Assembly (NCBI GenBank): GCA_017163975.1
Contig: JAFFSR010000245.1
Coordinates: 3,487,001 to 3,551,000, forward strand
From: Anastatus disparis
Lineage: Eukaryota; Arthropoda; Insecta; Hymenoptera; Eupelmidae
Reading direction: 5' to 3'
Length of the DNA stretch: 64,000 nucleotides
The position numbers were made by a program, and so were the translations under genes. Positions 54,450-64,000 of this stretch are shown here, piece by piece. Positions within the stretch are counted from its first letter, which is position 1. Every line of letters begins with the position of its first letter. The notes beneath the pieces were generated by a model, which saw only the letters and a program-made list of their open reading frames with translations, had not been told where the DNA came from and made no database searches.

Positions 54450-54917
54450 TAATAATTATTAACAATTTTTATAAACAAATTATAAAAATGCGCTTAAAAA
54501 AAAAAATTTTATCATATTTTTTAGTTCATTTTGAGTAAAAAAGGTTCTCATGAACATATTGCTAAAATGCACTGAATCGGCAGAAAACAAATCGCAAAGT
54601 TTGAAAAAACGCGATTTTTTAAAAAACGGTACTTTTTTGAGCAATTAAGAGGCGGTCGGAACCATTTGCCGCTTGATGGCGCTGCAAGTGAGAGAATCAG
54701 TAGAAGCTGAGCTACATGCTGTCAAAATTTTGAAAAATCGCGTTTTTTCAAACTGCGATTTTTTTTGCCGATTCAGTTCATTTTAACAATATGTTCATGA
54801 AAACCTTTTTTACTCAAAATGACCTAAAAATATCATTTTTTTTTTTTTTTTTTTTTTTCAAAAAAAGGCATTATTATAATTTGTTTATAAAAATTGTTAA
54901 TAATTATTGAAATTATA
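54450..54917. repeat. Foldback with GAGGCGGTCGGAACCA in its loop
   Basis: Arms TAATAATTATTAACAATTTT...CGCGATTTTT (54450-54625) and their complement (54729-54917) pair over about 175 bp. The 100-bp loop contains TTAAGAGGCGGTCGGAACCA (54645-54664), identical to the left terminus plus TTAA of the MITE at 23233. It also contains a more GC-rich GCCGCTTGATGGCGCTGC segment. Confidence 0.75.
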
Positions 54918-55225
54918 TCATTGTAAATGTCACGAAAGCTATTCATTAGACAATGAATATCATATTATAAACGAATATAATATTGTATAAGATATAATAA
55001 AAAACGTTCTTTCTAATATTTCTTGAGTTCTTGTAAATTTATTAATTTAAACGTGAATTTAAAAAAATAAAACTATATATAAAACGAGTATGTATGTGTA
55101 CGGAAAAGAGTTTAGTACATTGACAGACAATGTCTGTAATTTATAAGTAAAATTTTAACAGACATTTGTTTGTTAAATCCTTTAAAGACATTTTGTTTGT
55201 TAAAGTAACACACGTTTTTGTCTAT

Positions 55226-55350
55226 TCGCCTTGGTAAGACCTCAAGTGGCGCCATGAGATACAATGTAAATTAAATGAGGTGGTCAAAATAGGAACTGCA
55301 GATAGTGGGTTCTTATACATTGCTCTTATGGGAGGTCTTACCAAGGCGAA
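55226..55350. mobile_element. About 125-bp MITE with TTCGCCTTGGTAAGACCTC ends
   Basis: TTCGCCTTGGTAAGACCTC at the left is exactly mirrored by GAGGTCTTACCAAGGCGAA at the right. The core pairs CCATGAGATACAATG with CATTGCTCTTATGG only loosely. The flanks are TA and TTA, so a TA or TTA duplication is possible. Confidence 0.8.
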
Positions 55351-55393
55351 TTAACTGGTTTTAACAGACTTTGTCTTTAATATTTATAACTGT

Positions 55394-56508
55394 GAATAAA
55401 CTAATAGCAGCAGCTGTTTCAATTTTTCTTTATTTCTATAAGAGAAAAAACGATTTGTCTCCTCTATTTTTAAGAGAGGCCTCTTCAGGTGCTAAAGCAT
55501 AAAATTTAATAACAACTGATAACAGTTACTTAATGATTAAAAATTTCTAAATTCATCAACAACACATTAAAAAAACATCACCTAAAACAATACATTTTAG
55601 GAGCAACAATAAAAATAAAAAATGAAACTTACAAGTATTAAACATGTGGTATTACATAACTGTCAAACTATTTTTGTTTTATAAAAATATATAATTATAG
55701 ATATTTCTATTAATAATAAAAATTTTCGCAATCTAATATGCGTCGTCATGATCTACGTGACAGTATGAAGTATAAGTTATTCCAACGAATATAGACGCTG
55801 ATAGAAGCGTACTCTAGGAAATTTCTGCCAAAAATGAGTTAGTTCTGTTACCCAGCTACTCGGGGACGCTATCAAATCCCATGTATTTTTATATCTATAT
55901 ATATCATATATATAGCACATTTTTCATATATATAGATATACAAACAATGCTAAAGTGTTACCCAGGCTTTCGGACGAAAAATGTAACCCAGAAGAATCCT
56001 TCTATAAGCGTCTATCTTCTTTGGTTATACAAATCTTTAACATAGGTAATTTAGGTGAGTTACGTTTGTACAAAGTGACTAGCAAGTGTGTTCCTTTATG
56101 TACTTGGTATTTGATTCAAGATTTTGATTCACATGAATGAATTTGATTTAATTATATTTAATCCAATTTAACAATTATTGCGTTTTATTGTAAATAATTT
56201 ATTCTTGAAACCGTTTTATCAAAAAAATTAATTTCTTTTTAATAATTCAACTATGTATTTATTATATACGTTGTTTAATTTTTTAGTGTCGTGTATTATT
56301 GCAATTTTCATATTTTTTAATATGTATCATTTCTGATAGCAATCTTTTTTGATAGTTGCATTCAATGTTTAATATGTTTGAGGTTCCTATGTTTGTAGCA
56401 AAGCTGTGGCCAGAATGTAACCAACGTAGATTTGTCTCTATTATGTTTCAAATCACTTATATGTTGTAAATAAAGAAAAATTGAAACAGATATTGCGATT
56501 AGTTTATT
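55394..56508. mobile_element. 1.1-kb inverted-repeat unit
   Basis: GAATAAACTAATAGCAGCAG followed by CTGTTTCAATTTTTCTTTAT at the left matches the complement of 56463-56508 with few differences. The interior repeats GTTACCCAG/GTAACCCAG words (55850, 55958, 55981). The 61-residue open frame at 55955 shows no known motif. No transposase. Confidence 0.65.
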
Positions 56509-56553
56509 CAGTTCCTTAAAAAAATTTTTAGCTGTTGTTAGCTGCTCAAAAGA

Positions 56554-56710
56554 ATAATATAATTATTGATTGATGAAGAGAAGTTTTTGATCATGGTCAG
56601 TTGTATGCTGCGATATCTAGAGTTTGATCTTAGATCCTACATGCCAAAGAACTAATATAAATATTGAAAATTATGTATGTAAAAAATTATATTAAAAATT
56701 TCTTTTAATT
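56554..56710 (+). pseudogene. Helitron helicase fragment C (C-terminus)
   Basis: After the duplication the reading gives NIIID, a stop, then REVFDHGQLYAAISRV, the closing motif of PIF1-type Helitron helicases (HGQLYxAxSR), followed by a degenerate tail to about 56710. Confidence 0.75.
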
Positions 56711-56932
56711 TAATTTTTTTATTTTTCTATGATATATTAACGGCACTTCGTACTGTTTGATTTTAAGGTTCATAATTTTAGTTTTTATTTAAAATTAATT
56801 TTTGATAGATGACCACTCATCATTTTTTTAAAAACAATAAAATTGCTATTAAAATAATTTCGTTTATTAAAATTACTTATCATGTTTATAAATGTTATTA
56901 CATCCATAGTTGACCCTCGAGTATAAATTTGT

Positions 56933-56962
56933 TGCGCGCTTTGCGCGCATGAATGTAGCTAG
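56933..56962 (+). terminator. Helitron 3' end: hairpin plus CTAG
   Basis: TGCGCGC-TTT-GCGCGCA (56933-56949) is a 7-bp perfect stem. It is followed 9 bases later by CTAG (56959-56962) and then T. Helitrons end in a short GC hairpin 10-12 bases before CTRR and insert before T, so this fits well. The surrounding sequence is AT-rich, which makes the GC stem stand out. Confidence 0.75.
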
Positions 56963-57240
56963 TTTAGGTAAAAAAACCAAAAATTTATTAATGCTACGGA
57001 CATTCATAAGATATTAGTATTTATGAAAATTGGTTCTATATAAACAATAAAAACTTTTATTATATAACATCATATAAATAAGGAAAACGAAAATGGGTTT
57101 GTAATAAATATTTAAATATATTTTTGAGTATAACTTAATATATTTTAATAATTATATTTTTTACAGTTGATAAAAATAAAAAAATAAAGATAATGTAACC
57201 TAAATAACAAATAGAAGGTTATGAGCAGGGGTACCCCTAG

Positions 57241-57331
<91 letters not shown>
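57241..57331. repeat. (TA)n microsatellite
   Basis: About 90 bp of uninterrupted TA/AT dinucleotide, the longest in the window, preceded by CAGGGGTACCCCTAG, a GGGGTACCCC palindrome. Length is likely variable between individuals and error-prone in assembly. Confidence 0.95.
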
Positions 57332-57334
<3 letters not shown>

Positions 57335-57899
57335 ATTTTGAAATGTTAGATTTATTTTGTACAATACTTACTTTTATAATTTTTTAATCTTGTATTTTTC
57401 TTAATATAATTAGCTAACCTTAATAAATGTCGAGAATAAATTTCATGATTTTGAATAAGGTAATAGTGATTTTGATGAATATAAAATTTTTATAAATTTA
57501 GTATTATAATAGATGTATCTAACTAAAATATTTAACATTTTATATAATTATTAAATAAATCTTAAATCATAAATGTAATTAATAGTTTCAATTATAATTA
57601 TTTTAATATAATAATTGATATATAATAATGTTTATTTGAATCTTTTAAGATTTAGAGGATTATTTTGTTATATTTTTTATTTAATATGTTTTGACTTTTT
57701 TTATATTTTATAAGATATATCATAATTTTTTCACTATGATTTTTAAATATTTTCAATAAAATGTCAAACATTTTATATAAGTATTTAACTAAATATTAAC
57801 AAAATACGTTATTAATAGTTTTAATCTATAATAATTAAACAATTTTAATTATTTATTTAATACTTACTTTAAATATATAATAAAATTAACTGCTAAATT
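57332..57899. other. No gene; extreme A+T
   Basis: Degenerate AT-rich sequence resembling that at about 30.2-30.4 kb (for example TTTTATAAGATATATCA at 30340 and 57703). The two loci are probably diverged copies of one repeat. No coding signal. Confidence 0.45.
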
Positions 57900-58340
57900 T
57901 TTTATATCATAATTATATATTATAGTATATCATAAAATTTTTTTAAGAATATTAATTATTCCTAATAAATATCTTGGATATTTATCATGATCTTGGTTAA
58001 TATAATATTCAGCTATGGGTTCCTGTAATTCTATTTTAAATTCTATAATTTTATTTGCCTAATATTTATAATATTCTGGTACTTCTTTCCAATTATTGAA
58101 TTCGAGTTTTTCATCATTTTCACCAATATAAAAATTCATCATATAATTTAAAACTGAAGTTTCAGTATTATTTAAATTATCATCATCAAAATTTTCTATA
58201 TAAAATTTAAATTATTCCTCATAACTTAAATGATCTTCAATTTGATTATTTAAATCATCCATAGTTTCTTGATCATTAATATTATTTATTTCAACATAAT
58301 TTCCTTCTAGTGGATTCCATTCCAGTTTTTTTTATTATTG
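57900..58340 (-). pseudogene. Unrecognised acidic ORF remnant downstream of the minus-strand Helitron helicase
   Basis: Read on the minus strand from about 58320 the frame gives WNPLEGNYVEINNINDQETM, DDLNNQIEDHLSYEE, a stop, then NFDDDNLNNTETSVLNYMMN and NDEKLEFNNWKEVPEYYKY, with only a few stops over about 130 codons. I do not recognise it. The low stop density in such AT-rich DNA and the position on the helicase strand suggest a decayed gene, possibly carried by the Helitron. Confidence 0.35.
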
Positions 58341-58619
58341 ATTCTAAAATACTTATAAAATTAATTTTATTTTTTGTAAATATTTTGTTAAATTAAATTA
58401 ATTTTTTTTTATTTAAACTATAAATATAAACGTTTTCTGTCAATAGTAAAAATTAACTAAATAATAAAACAATTAAATAAAATTAAAATACTAACATAAT
58501 AAACTTAAATTGTAATGTCCATAAGATAAGATATATGTTAAAATAAATATTTTTAATTATAATTTTTGTTAATTTATCATAAAATTATTGTTCTAATATT
58601 TCTTTCCAAACTATATTTA

Positions 58620-60190
58620 TTATTTAATTTTTATTTTCCAATTCATTCTGAATATATATATTTTTTTCTATTTTGACATCGTGTAAGAGCTACATATAAC
58701 TGTCCATGAGAGAATAATGGTTTTTTAATAAATATACCTACATTTTCAAAACTCTGTCCTTGGGACTTATTAATAGTTATTGCGAATGCTAATACAATAG
58801 GAAATTGTTTTTTGTATAAAATAAAAGGTAAAGAAGATGATTCATTAGTACTTAATGTTATTCTTGGTATAAAAACTTTATTTCCTTTATTTTCTCCTGT
58901 AATAATTTCAGCTTCAATATTATATTTAAATAATCTAGTTATTTTTTATCTAGTTCCATTACATAATCCATCAGTTATATTAAGATTTTGAATTAACATT
59001 ACAACTGCATTAATTTTTAATTTAATTTCATGAAGAGGTAATCCTTCTCTAATATTGTTTAACATTTTTATAGGATAATTTAAATGAATATTTTTATCAG
59101 TTTGATCAACTCCTTTATGTTGCATGATCTATACTATAATAAGTAATCATTTCATTATCAATTAATTTTAATATTCTATTATTTAACATATTCATATCTT
59201 CATTATGTGAAGTTAAAATAACATTTTTAGAAAAATTATAATTATTGTTTATATCTTTATAAATTTTATCACATACATCATTAGTTTCATATTCTTTAGG
59301 AATAATAAAAGTATTAATTTTTCCTTCTCCAATATCTAATAAAAAAGAAGAAAATTTTTTATCTTTACATCTTATATTTTTTTTTAAATTAAAAATTTTA
59401 AATAATGGCCAAAGATATGAATATTTTATAGTCTTTTTTATAATTGTATCTTTAAATCCATTTTTTATTCCTGGTAAAATTTATCTAAAATCACCACCTA
59501 AAATTATTAATTTACCACTAAAAGGTATATTATTTGAGCAAACATCTTGTAATGTTTTATCAACAATTTCTAATGTTTTTTTAAAAATCATTGAAGCTTC
59601 ATCCCAAATGATGATATCTGTTGGTCTTCATTTTTTTTATCACATTCAAATTTTAAAAATGCACTCTCACTATTACTTAAACCAATTGGAAGTCTAAATA
59701 TTCTATGGCTAGTCATATCATTTGGTAACAAAATTGAAGCAATTCCTGTCCAAGCCATTGATACAATTTTTTTTTTAATTGAAATAAAGTAATATATTAA
59801 TGTTTTATATAAAAATGTTTCACCTGAACCTCCTGGACTATCTATATTTATATTTTATTTTTATTATTTATTATATTATTAAAAATGTTTTTTTGATCTA
59901 TATTTAATTCATAAAACATTTTATTAAACATTTTTTCACTATATTCAATATTTTCAGTACTGAATTCAATTTTTTCTTCTATGTATTTTTCATTAGGTTC
60001 AGGAATACTAAAATCTTTCCATGACATTTCTTCCGACATTAAAATTTTATTAATATGAAAAAGTGCTTTATTTTCTTTAAAATTTTCAAAAAAATTTTTT
60101 TTATATTTTTCCCAAATTATATTTCCTTGAATGTTTTCATCAAAAACAATTTTTTGTTGATTTTATGTATGAATATTTAATCTTAAGACA
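58620..60190 (-). pseudogene. Helitron PIF1-type helicase, minus strand
   Basis: From right to left: FFENFKENKALFHINK, KDFSIPEP, then SPGGSGET at the Walker A position (Lys changed to Glu and first Gly to Ser), IIIWDEASM (Walker B), KLIILGGDFR-stop-ILPG (TAA at 59481-59483 for the usual Gln), [19 protein letters not shown], and [10 protein letters not shown] near 58700. Several further frameshifts. The Walker A changes alone would abolish ATP hydrolysis. It continues the Rep frame to its right, so this was one RepHel protein. Confidence 0.85.
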
Positions 60191-60198
60191 CTATGACT

Positions 60199-61600
60199 TT
60201 AACCACATAATGGGAATTCTTCTAATCTCCAAGCTGCTTCCATTGAACTTAAATATCTACCGTCTACATATTGTGTAATTTCATCATAAATATCATTATT
60301 TTCCTCCGTATCTTCATTTTTTTCACTATTTCCTTGTATCCCGTAGAATTCTTTTGTTTTATCTTCTTGTATTGGTTTATTTTGTCGTATTTGACGTAAT
60401 GCTCTATCTCCTTTTTTATGTATATAATCAAAAATATATTTAATACTTTGTACAGTTGCACACAATTCAATATTTATGTGACTATCATATTTAGCTAATA
60501 AATAACTATTATATGGAACAACCATTGAATTATCAACTGGAATAATTTTATGAGAATATTTTAAATGATAAACATGATTATCGTTTACATTATTTCTTCT
60601 TCTGTATTCTGGATATTTATTTTCTTTAAGTACAGTATGTTCGCTAAAAGATTTTGGGAAATTCTTTTTACATATATTACTATTTTTTTTATGAGATAGT
60701 GACTTCTCAGTATGTGGACCATGTAACATATGTTTAATTACTAATTTTTGTGAATATTTATTATCTGAAGATGCTATTTCTGCTAAAATATATTTATCAA
60801 TTAAATCTGTAGTAAATAATTAATTATTAGGATGTAACGTAAGAATAAGATGCACGTGTAGTAAACCTCTTTTTTGAAATTCTATTGAAAATACGTAAGC
60901 TTTAATAGTTTCAAACATTTTATTTTTAACAATATCATTCGATAACATTTTAAATTTTGCATAAAATAAACGAACTGTAATAGTAGGAATATCATTAGAA
61001 GTTGTTCCTACTGTAAAATTTTTTATAATTTCTTCAAGTTCTTCCCATTTTGGATTACATGTTATTGTAATAAATAAATCTGGTTTTCTTACTTTTCTCA
61101 TTATTGCCATAGCATCTTGATGATATTGCTGCATATATCTTGGACTTCCAATATATGTAGCTGGTAAAATAAAAAGGTTTCCTAATCTTTCTTTATTTTC
61201 AAAATTTTTTGAAACATTTAAAGCACTATTTTTTATATGATCTAATAAACCTTGATAACATTCTATACGTAATTGTTTTTGATTATTACGTAAAAAATTA
61301 ATTCTATTATTTTCAATCATTATATATGCATAAATTATATACGGTTGTGTTAATCTACCACAATATAAAATTTGATTCAAATTTGTTTCGTCTAATCTAT
61401 ATGCTACTCTATGTAAATTGTGTATTAAAGAATAGTTCAATTTTCATTTTTTACATTAGGACATTTATTATAACCTACACTCCATCCTAAATCACCTTGA
61501 GGAAATAATAAAGGAATCATAGGATCTACATGATAAGATAATTTATTTAAATATGTTTGAGTAACTTTTTCTTCTGAATTATTATTAGGATTTATACTGT
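60199..61600 (-). pseudogene. Helitron Rep (HUH nuclease) domain, minus strand
   Basis: The frame from about 61600 reads YLNKLSYHVDPMIPLLFPQG DLGWSVGYNKCP, a stop near 61439, then PATYIGSPRYMQQYHQDAMA, KPDLFITITCNPKWEELEE and EFQKRGLLHVHLILTLHPNN. HVH is the HUH metal-binding motif. A TAA near 60820 precedes YILAEIASSDNKYSQKLVIK, the region where the catalytic Tyr residues lie, then HMLHGPH and EAAWRLEEFPLCG. Only two or three stops break about 460 codons, so this Helitron died more recently than the plus-strand copy at 33 kb. Confidence 0.88.
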
Positions 61601-62640
61601 CACGGTATTTTACCGTGTTTGAATCTTGCGTGCTTAGGTATTAAAATAAGATGAACGCTCGGTCATATATCTCGTCTAAGACAAGTAAAGAAATGCGTAT
61701 CTTGACGACCGGCACGCGAGAGAGAAGCTTGCCGGCCGCGAGGCGCTTCAGAGAGTTTCCGGCTACCGTTGTGTTAACACGAAACCTAAGCCGCGCTGTG
61801 CTTATTAAAAGATTTCGTCACGTCGTCGTATAATACGATAGACTAAGTTCGCATTTGATAGCGCGAGACATTGTCTTAATTAAAAGTCGTTAATTTATAT
61901 CGACTAGCGTATTATATTATATTGGCTAGTTGCAATTCTCAGGAATTCTTTCTGTAGAGTTTTGCTTGACCGCTTTTCGCGCGTCTTAGCGGTCAGCCAT
62001 TAAGTGCCAACATATACGTTGATCGGCGTGTATAGGATACCACCGATCTACGTCAAGGCAACCACGTTGGCTCAGCGGAATTCAACGATCGGGAAGAGAC
62101 GTATTCCACCGATCTATTTCAGAGCATCTACGTATTGCTTACGTATAGGGGAGAAGCTACGATAACGGATGAGCGTCATCTACGTGCACGTAGGTAATTA
62201 ATGTAAGCTGGCCAGTGCGTTATTGTAAGTATAATTATACTGTGCGATATCCAAGTATCTCTTCCTCGAGAGATACTTGTTCAGGTATATTGTATCATCG
62301 GTTATATAACCGATCAGCGTCATAAGCGAGTATCATTTAGTTCGCGACGCGTCCTCCCTTTGCTCGCTCTCTCATTAGACGCGTACATTATTTTCACATA
62401 TTATATTATTTTATTTTCGTTTAATTCATATTTTATCTTTGTATTTATATTTTTCTTATAATAAATTAATCTTGTTTTCTATTAAATCGTGCTTCATATT
62501 AATTTATATTGCCTGACTATATATAACAAAATATATTTCCCGTTGCTTACTCCGACGCCTTCGCGGTCCTTGTGAGCAGTTATAAATTATTTAATTACAT
62601 AATATCATATAATTTAATATAACGTATTTTGGAATCTGCC
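61599..62640 (+). mobile_element. LTR-like insertion in the Helitron (probable solo LTR, right end uncertain)
   Basis: Starts TGTCACGGTATTTTACCGTG, with a CACGGTA-TTT-TACCGTG hairpin (61601-61617). It is clearly richer in G+C than the Helitron around it. It has U3-like repeats (CCACCGATCTA at about 62041 and about 62118), two perfect palindromes (62253-62278; ATCGGTTATATAACCGAT at 62297-62314, which encloses a TATA box), and AATAAA at about 62459. Organisation and strand suggest an LTR read on plus. I found no partner LTR, internal genes or target duplication. Sequence to about 62860 is also foreign to the Helitron. Confidence 0.5.
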
Positions 62641-62865
62641 TCACGAAGGAAAAGTGCGCTACCGGCAACGCGTCTCTCGATCAGGTAAGAGAGAGAGAGA
62701 GACGCAGTGTGTGCAGCGAGCGACAAGTATATCACATAAAATTTTGTCGTTTATCAATAGGATTGACTAGCTAGCACAATCGGAGTTTGCTGTACAATAT
62801 TTAGTGAAATTCTTACAAATTTCAGCAACTCTGCATATAGTAAAATTTAAAGACTTAGCTATAAT

Positions 62866-63529
62866 TCATATTAAATTAAAAGCCAATTCTTTTTTTGTAA
62901 CAGACAAAATAACCGTTACAATACATAAATCATAATTATCTGGAATTCCAGAATTAGATACAATAATAGCTCCACATTCTGATGTTAAAGGTTTATTATA
63001 ATTATGTTTTTGTTTATTATTTTTTCTTAGAAAATATAATTTATAATTTGGAACATTTTCAATATTAGATATTTGATGCAAATGTTTAAATTTTTTAGCA
63101 ATTAGATTATTATTCATTATGTTTGTTATTGTATGCAAATGTTCTTTAATTAATTTTGTATTATTTTTTAATCTTTTTTCAATAGCAGTTACGTTATCAT
63201 GAATATATAATTGACCACAAATTGGATCTTCTTTTTTTTGGAAACAAATTATTTGGAATTGTGTGACATATTTGTCCTTGAATTTTCAAATTATACATAC
63301 CTTTTTCCTTATTATGTACATCATTTGCGTTAAATGTTGCAAAACTAAATAAATTGTTATAATATCTAATTAAATGCCCGAAAGTAGTATCATAAAATAT
63401 TAAAGACTTCAATTTTTCATGATATTTACTTAACGGTAATAAAACTATTTTACCTTTTTGACAACAATTGAATTTTTTTATTTCTTCTTTCCAAAACATG
63501 GCTGCACAATATTTACATTTTATACTCAT
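62866..63529 (-). pseudogene. Helitron N-terminal region with zinc-finger-like motif
   Basis: MSIKCKYCAAMFWKEE...FNCCQKGKI begins at 63529. Helitron proteins start with such a C-x2-C ... C-C cluster next to F/HWKEE. GHLIRYYNNLFSFATFNAND follows. A frame change near 63200 is followed by QISNIENVPNYKLYFLRKNN and SECGAIIVSNSGIPDNYDL. The reading is then interrupted by the LTR-like insertion and continues at 61600. It should anchor or orient the Rep domain; dead in this copy. Confidence 0.8.
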
Positions 63530-63904
63530 TTTATTAGAAATAATTTTTTAAATTTCTATTAATTTTAAAATTATGGTTATTTTTTTTTTTGTTTCAATAT
63601 TTTTATTATTAACGAAAATCTTTGTTTTATTATCATTTAATTTAGTATTTAATATATTTATAACATCTTTATGTTGCATAATTAATTTATTTTTTTCAAT
63701 TCTATTTATGTTTTTAAAATTATTATGTTCATTAGTTTTTTGTTTTTTTAAATGAAATTATTTCATTTACGTCTTTATTTAATTTTCTTTTATTACAGAT
63801 ACATTGAAAGGTTGTATTAAACTTTTTATGTATAGTATTTTGATGGATTTCTTAAGTTGATTCTTAAGAAAATTGTAAACTGTTATATGTTTATTATGTC
63901 ATTA
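63530..63904. other. No gene; upstream of the minus-strand Helitron gene
   Basis: T-rich on the plus strand. The short hydrophobic frame at 63573-63755 is low-complexity. This should be the 5' flank of the minus-strand Helitron, but I could not identify its 5' TC end. Confidence 0.4.
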
Positions 63905-64000
63905 TGTAAGTGGGAGGGCATGAGATGGGGTTGTGAGGGATCGTGGGGGATCGCGGGGGGCGAGGGAGGGTCATAGAGAAACGAGGGGGGCAGCTTAGGC
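63905..64000. repeat. G-rich tract at the window edge
   Basis: A sudden switch from A+T-rich to G-runs: GTGGGAGGGCATGAGATGGG, GGGATCGTGGGGGATCGCGG and CGAGGGAGGGTC, at least eight runs of three or more G. It could form G-quadruplexes or be a GA-rich minisatellite that continues outside the window. Confidence 0.7.

Larger units (their letters stand above)
54163..56553. mobile_element. Composite 2.4-kb insertion with 15-bp target duplication
   Basis: ATAATATAATTATTG is present at 54148-54162 and 56554-56568, and the helicase reading continues across the gap. Near the ends TTTTAAGGAACTGAA (54163) and its complement (56507-56521) are inverted. Inside are a foldback (54450-54917), a small MITE (55226-55350), a TIR unit (55394-56508) and many TGTCTGTTAA/TTAACAGACA words in both orientations (54200-55380). 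The inserted unit may therefore be several events at one site. A 15-bp duplication is long for most DNA transposons. Confidence 0.65.
51821..56962 (+). mobile_element. Helitron, plus strand, 3' end visible (5' end not defined)
   Basis: Pieces of one Helitron helicase gene (52021-52146, 53918-54162, 56554-56710) lie in order on the plus strand, separated by later insertions. A Helitron-type 3' terminus follows at 56933-56962. The 5' TC end and the Rep domain were not found, so the start given is only the beginning of the region holding it. Confidence 0.65.

Noticed and set aside
14016..59483. Reassignment of TAA to glutamine (variant genetic code), suggested by stops at Gln positions
   Set aside because: The two large intact frames (gag and the F-box/LRR ORF) use CAA/CAG for Gln with no internal TAA or TAG. 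Trp codons are also hit in the decayed genes. Mutation is enough.
61651..61833. 60-codon Arg-rich frame in the LTR-like insert
   Set aside because: Composition reflects CG-rich LTR sequence; no domain, and it overlaps promoter-like repeats.

Overview
This is an AT-rich eukaryotic window with no bacterial or viral-genome organisation. It has no cellular gene that I can call intact. It is a dense graveyard of transposable elements and satellites, and the mix suggests an arthropod: BEL/Pao and Ty3/gypsy LTR elements, piggyBac, a pogo-like transposon, two or three Helitrons, many TTAA- and TA-flanked MITEs, and one tRNA-derived SINE. I lean towards an insect, perhaps a hymenopteran, but that is inference from element families, not proof.

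Layout: (1) 1-8.64 kb is a 153-bp tandem satellite (51 codons per unit, hence many meaningless open frames). At 8.7-11.1 kb it is followed by other short-period arrays, one of them (9.0-10.7 kb) bounded by a terminal inverted repeat and built from perfect 10-bp palindromes. (2) About 11.2-25.2 kb is a pogo-like DNA transposon split by a nest of insertions. A BEL/Pao retroelement (12.45-21.36 kb, 5-6 bp target duplication) landed inside the transposase gene. A piggyBac element (14651-19830) landed inside the BEL, a 1.3-kb foldback sits inside the piggyBac, and a TTAA-flanked MITE sits directly beside it. Three more MITEs and the transposase C-terminal remnants follow. (3) 25.2-36.4 kb holds a broken conserved transposon-type gene on the minus strand, a CACGTG-palindrome array, a 1.43-kb foldback, a decayed Helitron helicase and a decayed C2H2 zinc-finger ORF. 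(4) 36458-47531 is one complete Ty3/gypsy retrotransposon on the minus strand. It has 285-bp LTRs that differ at two positions, an ACAT target duplication, PBS, PPT, gag, a damaged pol, and an intact 650-codon third ORF that looks like an F-box/leucine-rich-repeat protein where an env gene would be expected. (5) 47.5-52 kb has MITEs, tandem repeats and a SINE. (6) 52-57 kb is a plus-strand Helitron with a recognisable 3' hairpin plus CTAG end, cut up by at least two larger insertions. (7) 57.2-63.5 kb is a minus-strand Helitron (zinc finger, HUH Rep, PIF1-type helicase), itself interrupted by an LTR-like insert.

The most interesting object is the gypsy element. Its pol is disabled by two frameshifts and by an in-frame loss around the second integrase aspartate. 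Yet its LTRs are nearly identical and gag and the F-box/LRR ORF are open. That combination suggests recent mobilisation in trans and a captured host-type gene whose product could act on ubiquitin ligases. A second theme is a set of unrelated short arrays, each built on a different perfect palindrome (GGAAGCTTCC, GAAATATTTC, AATCCACGTGGATT, AAATCAGG...CCTGATTT).
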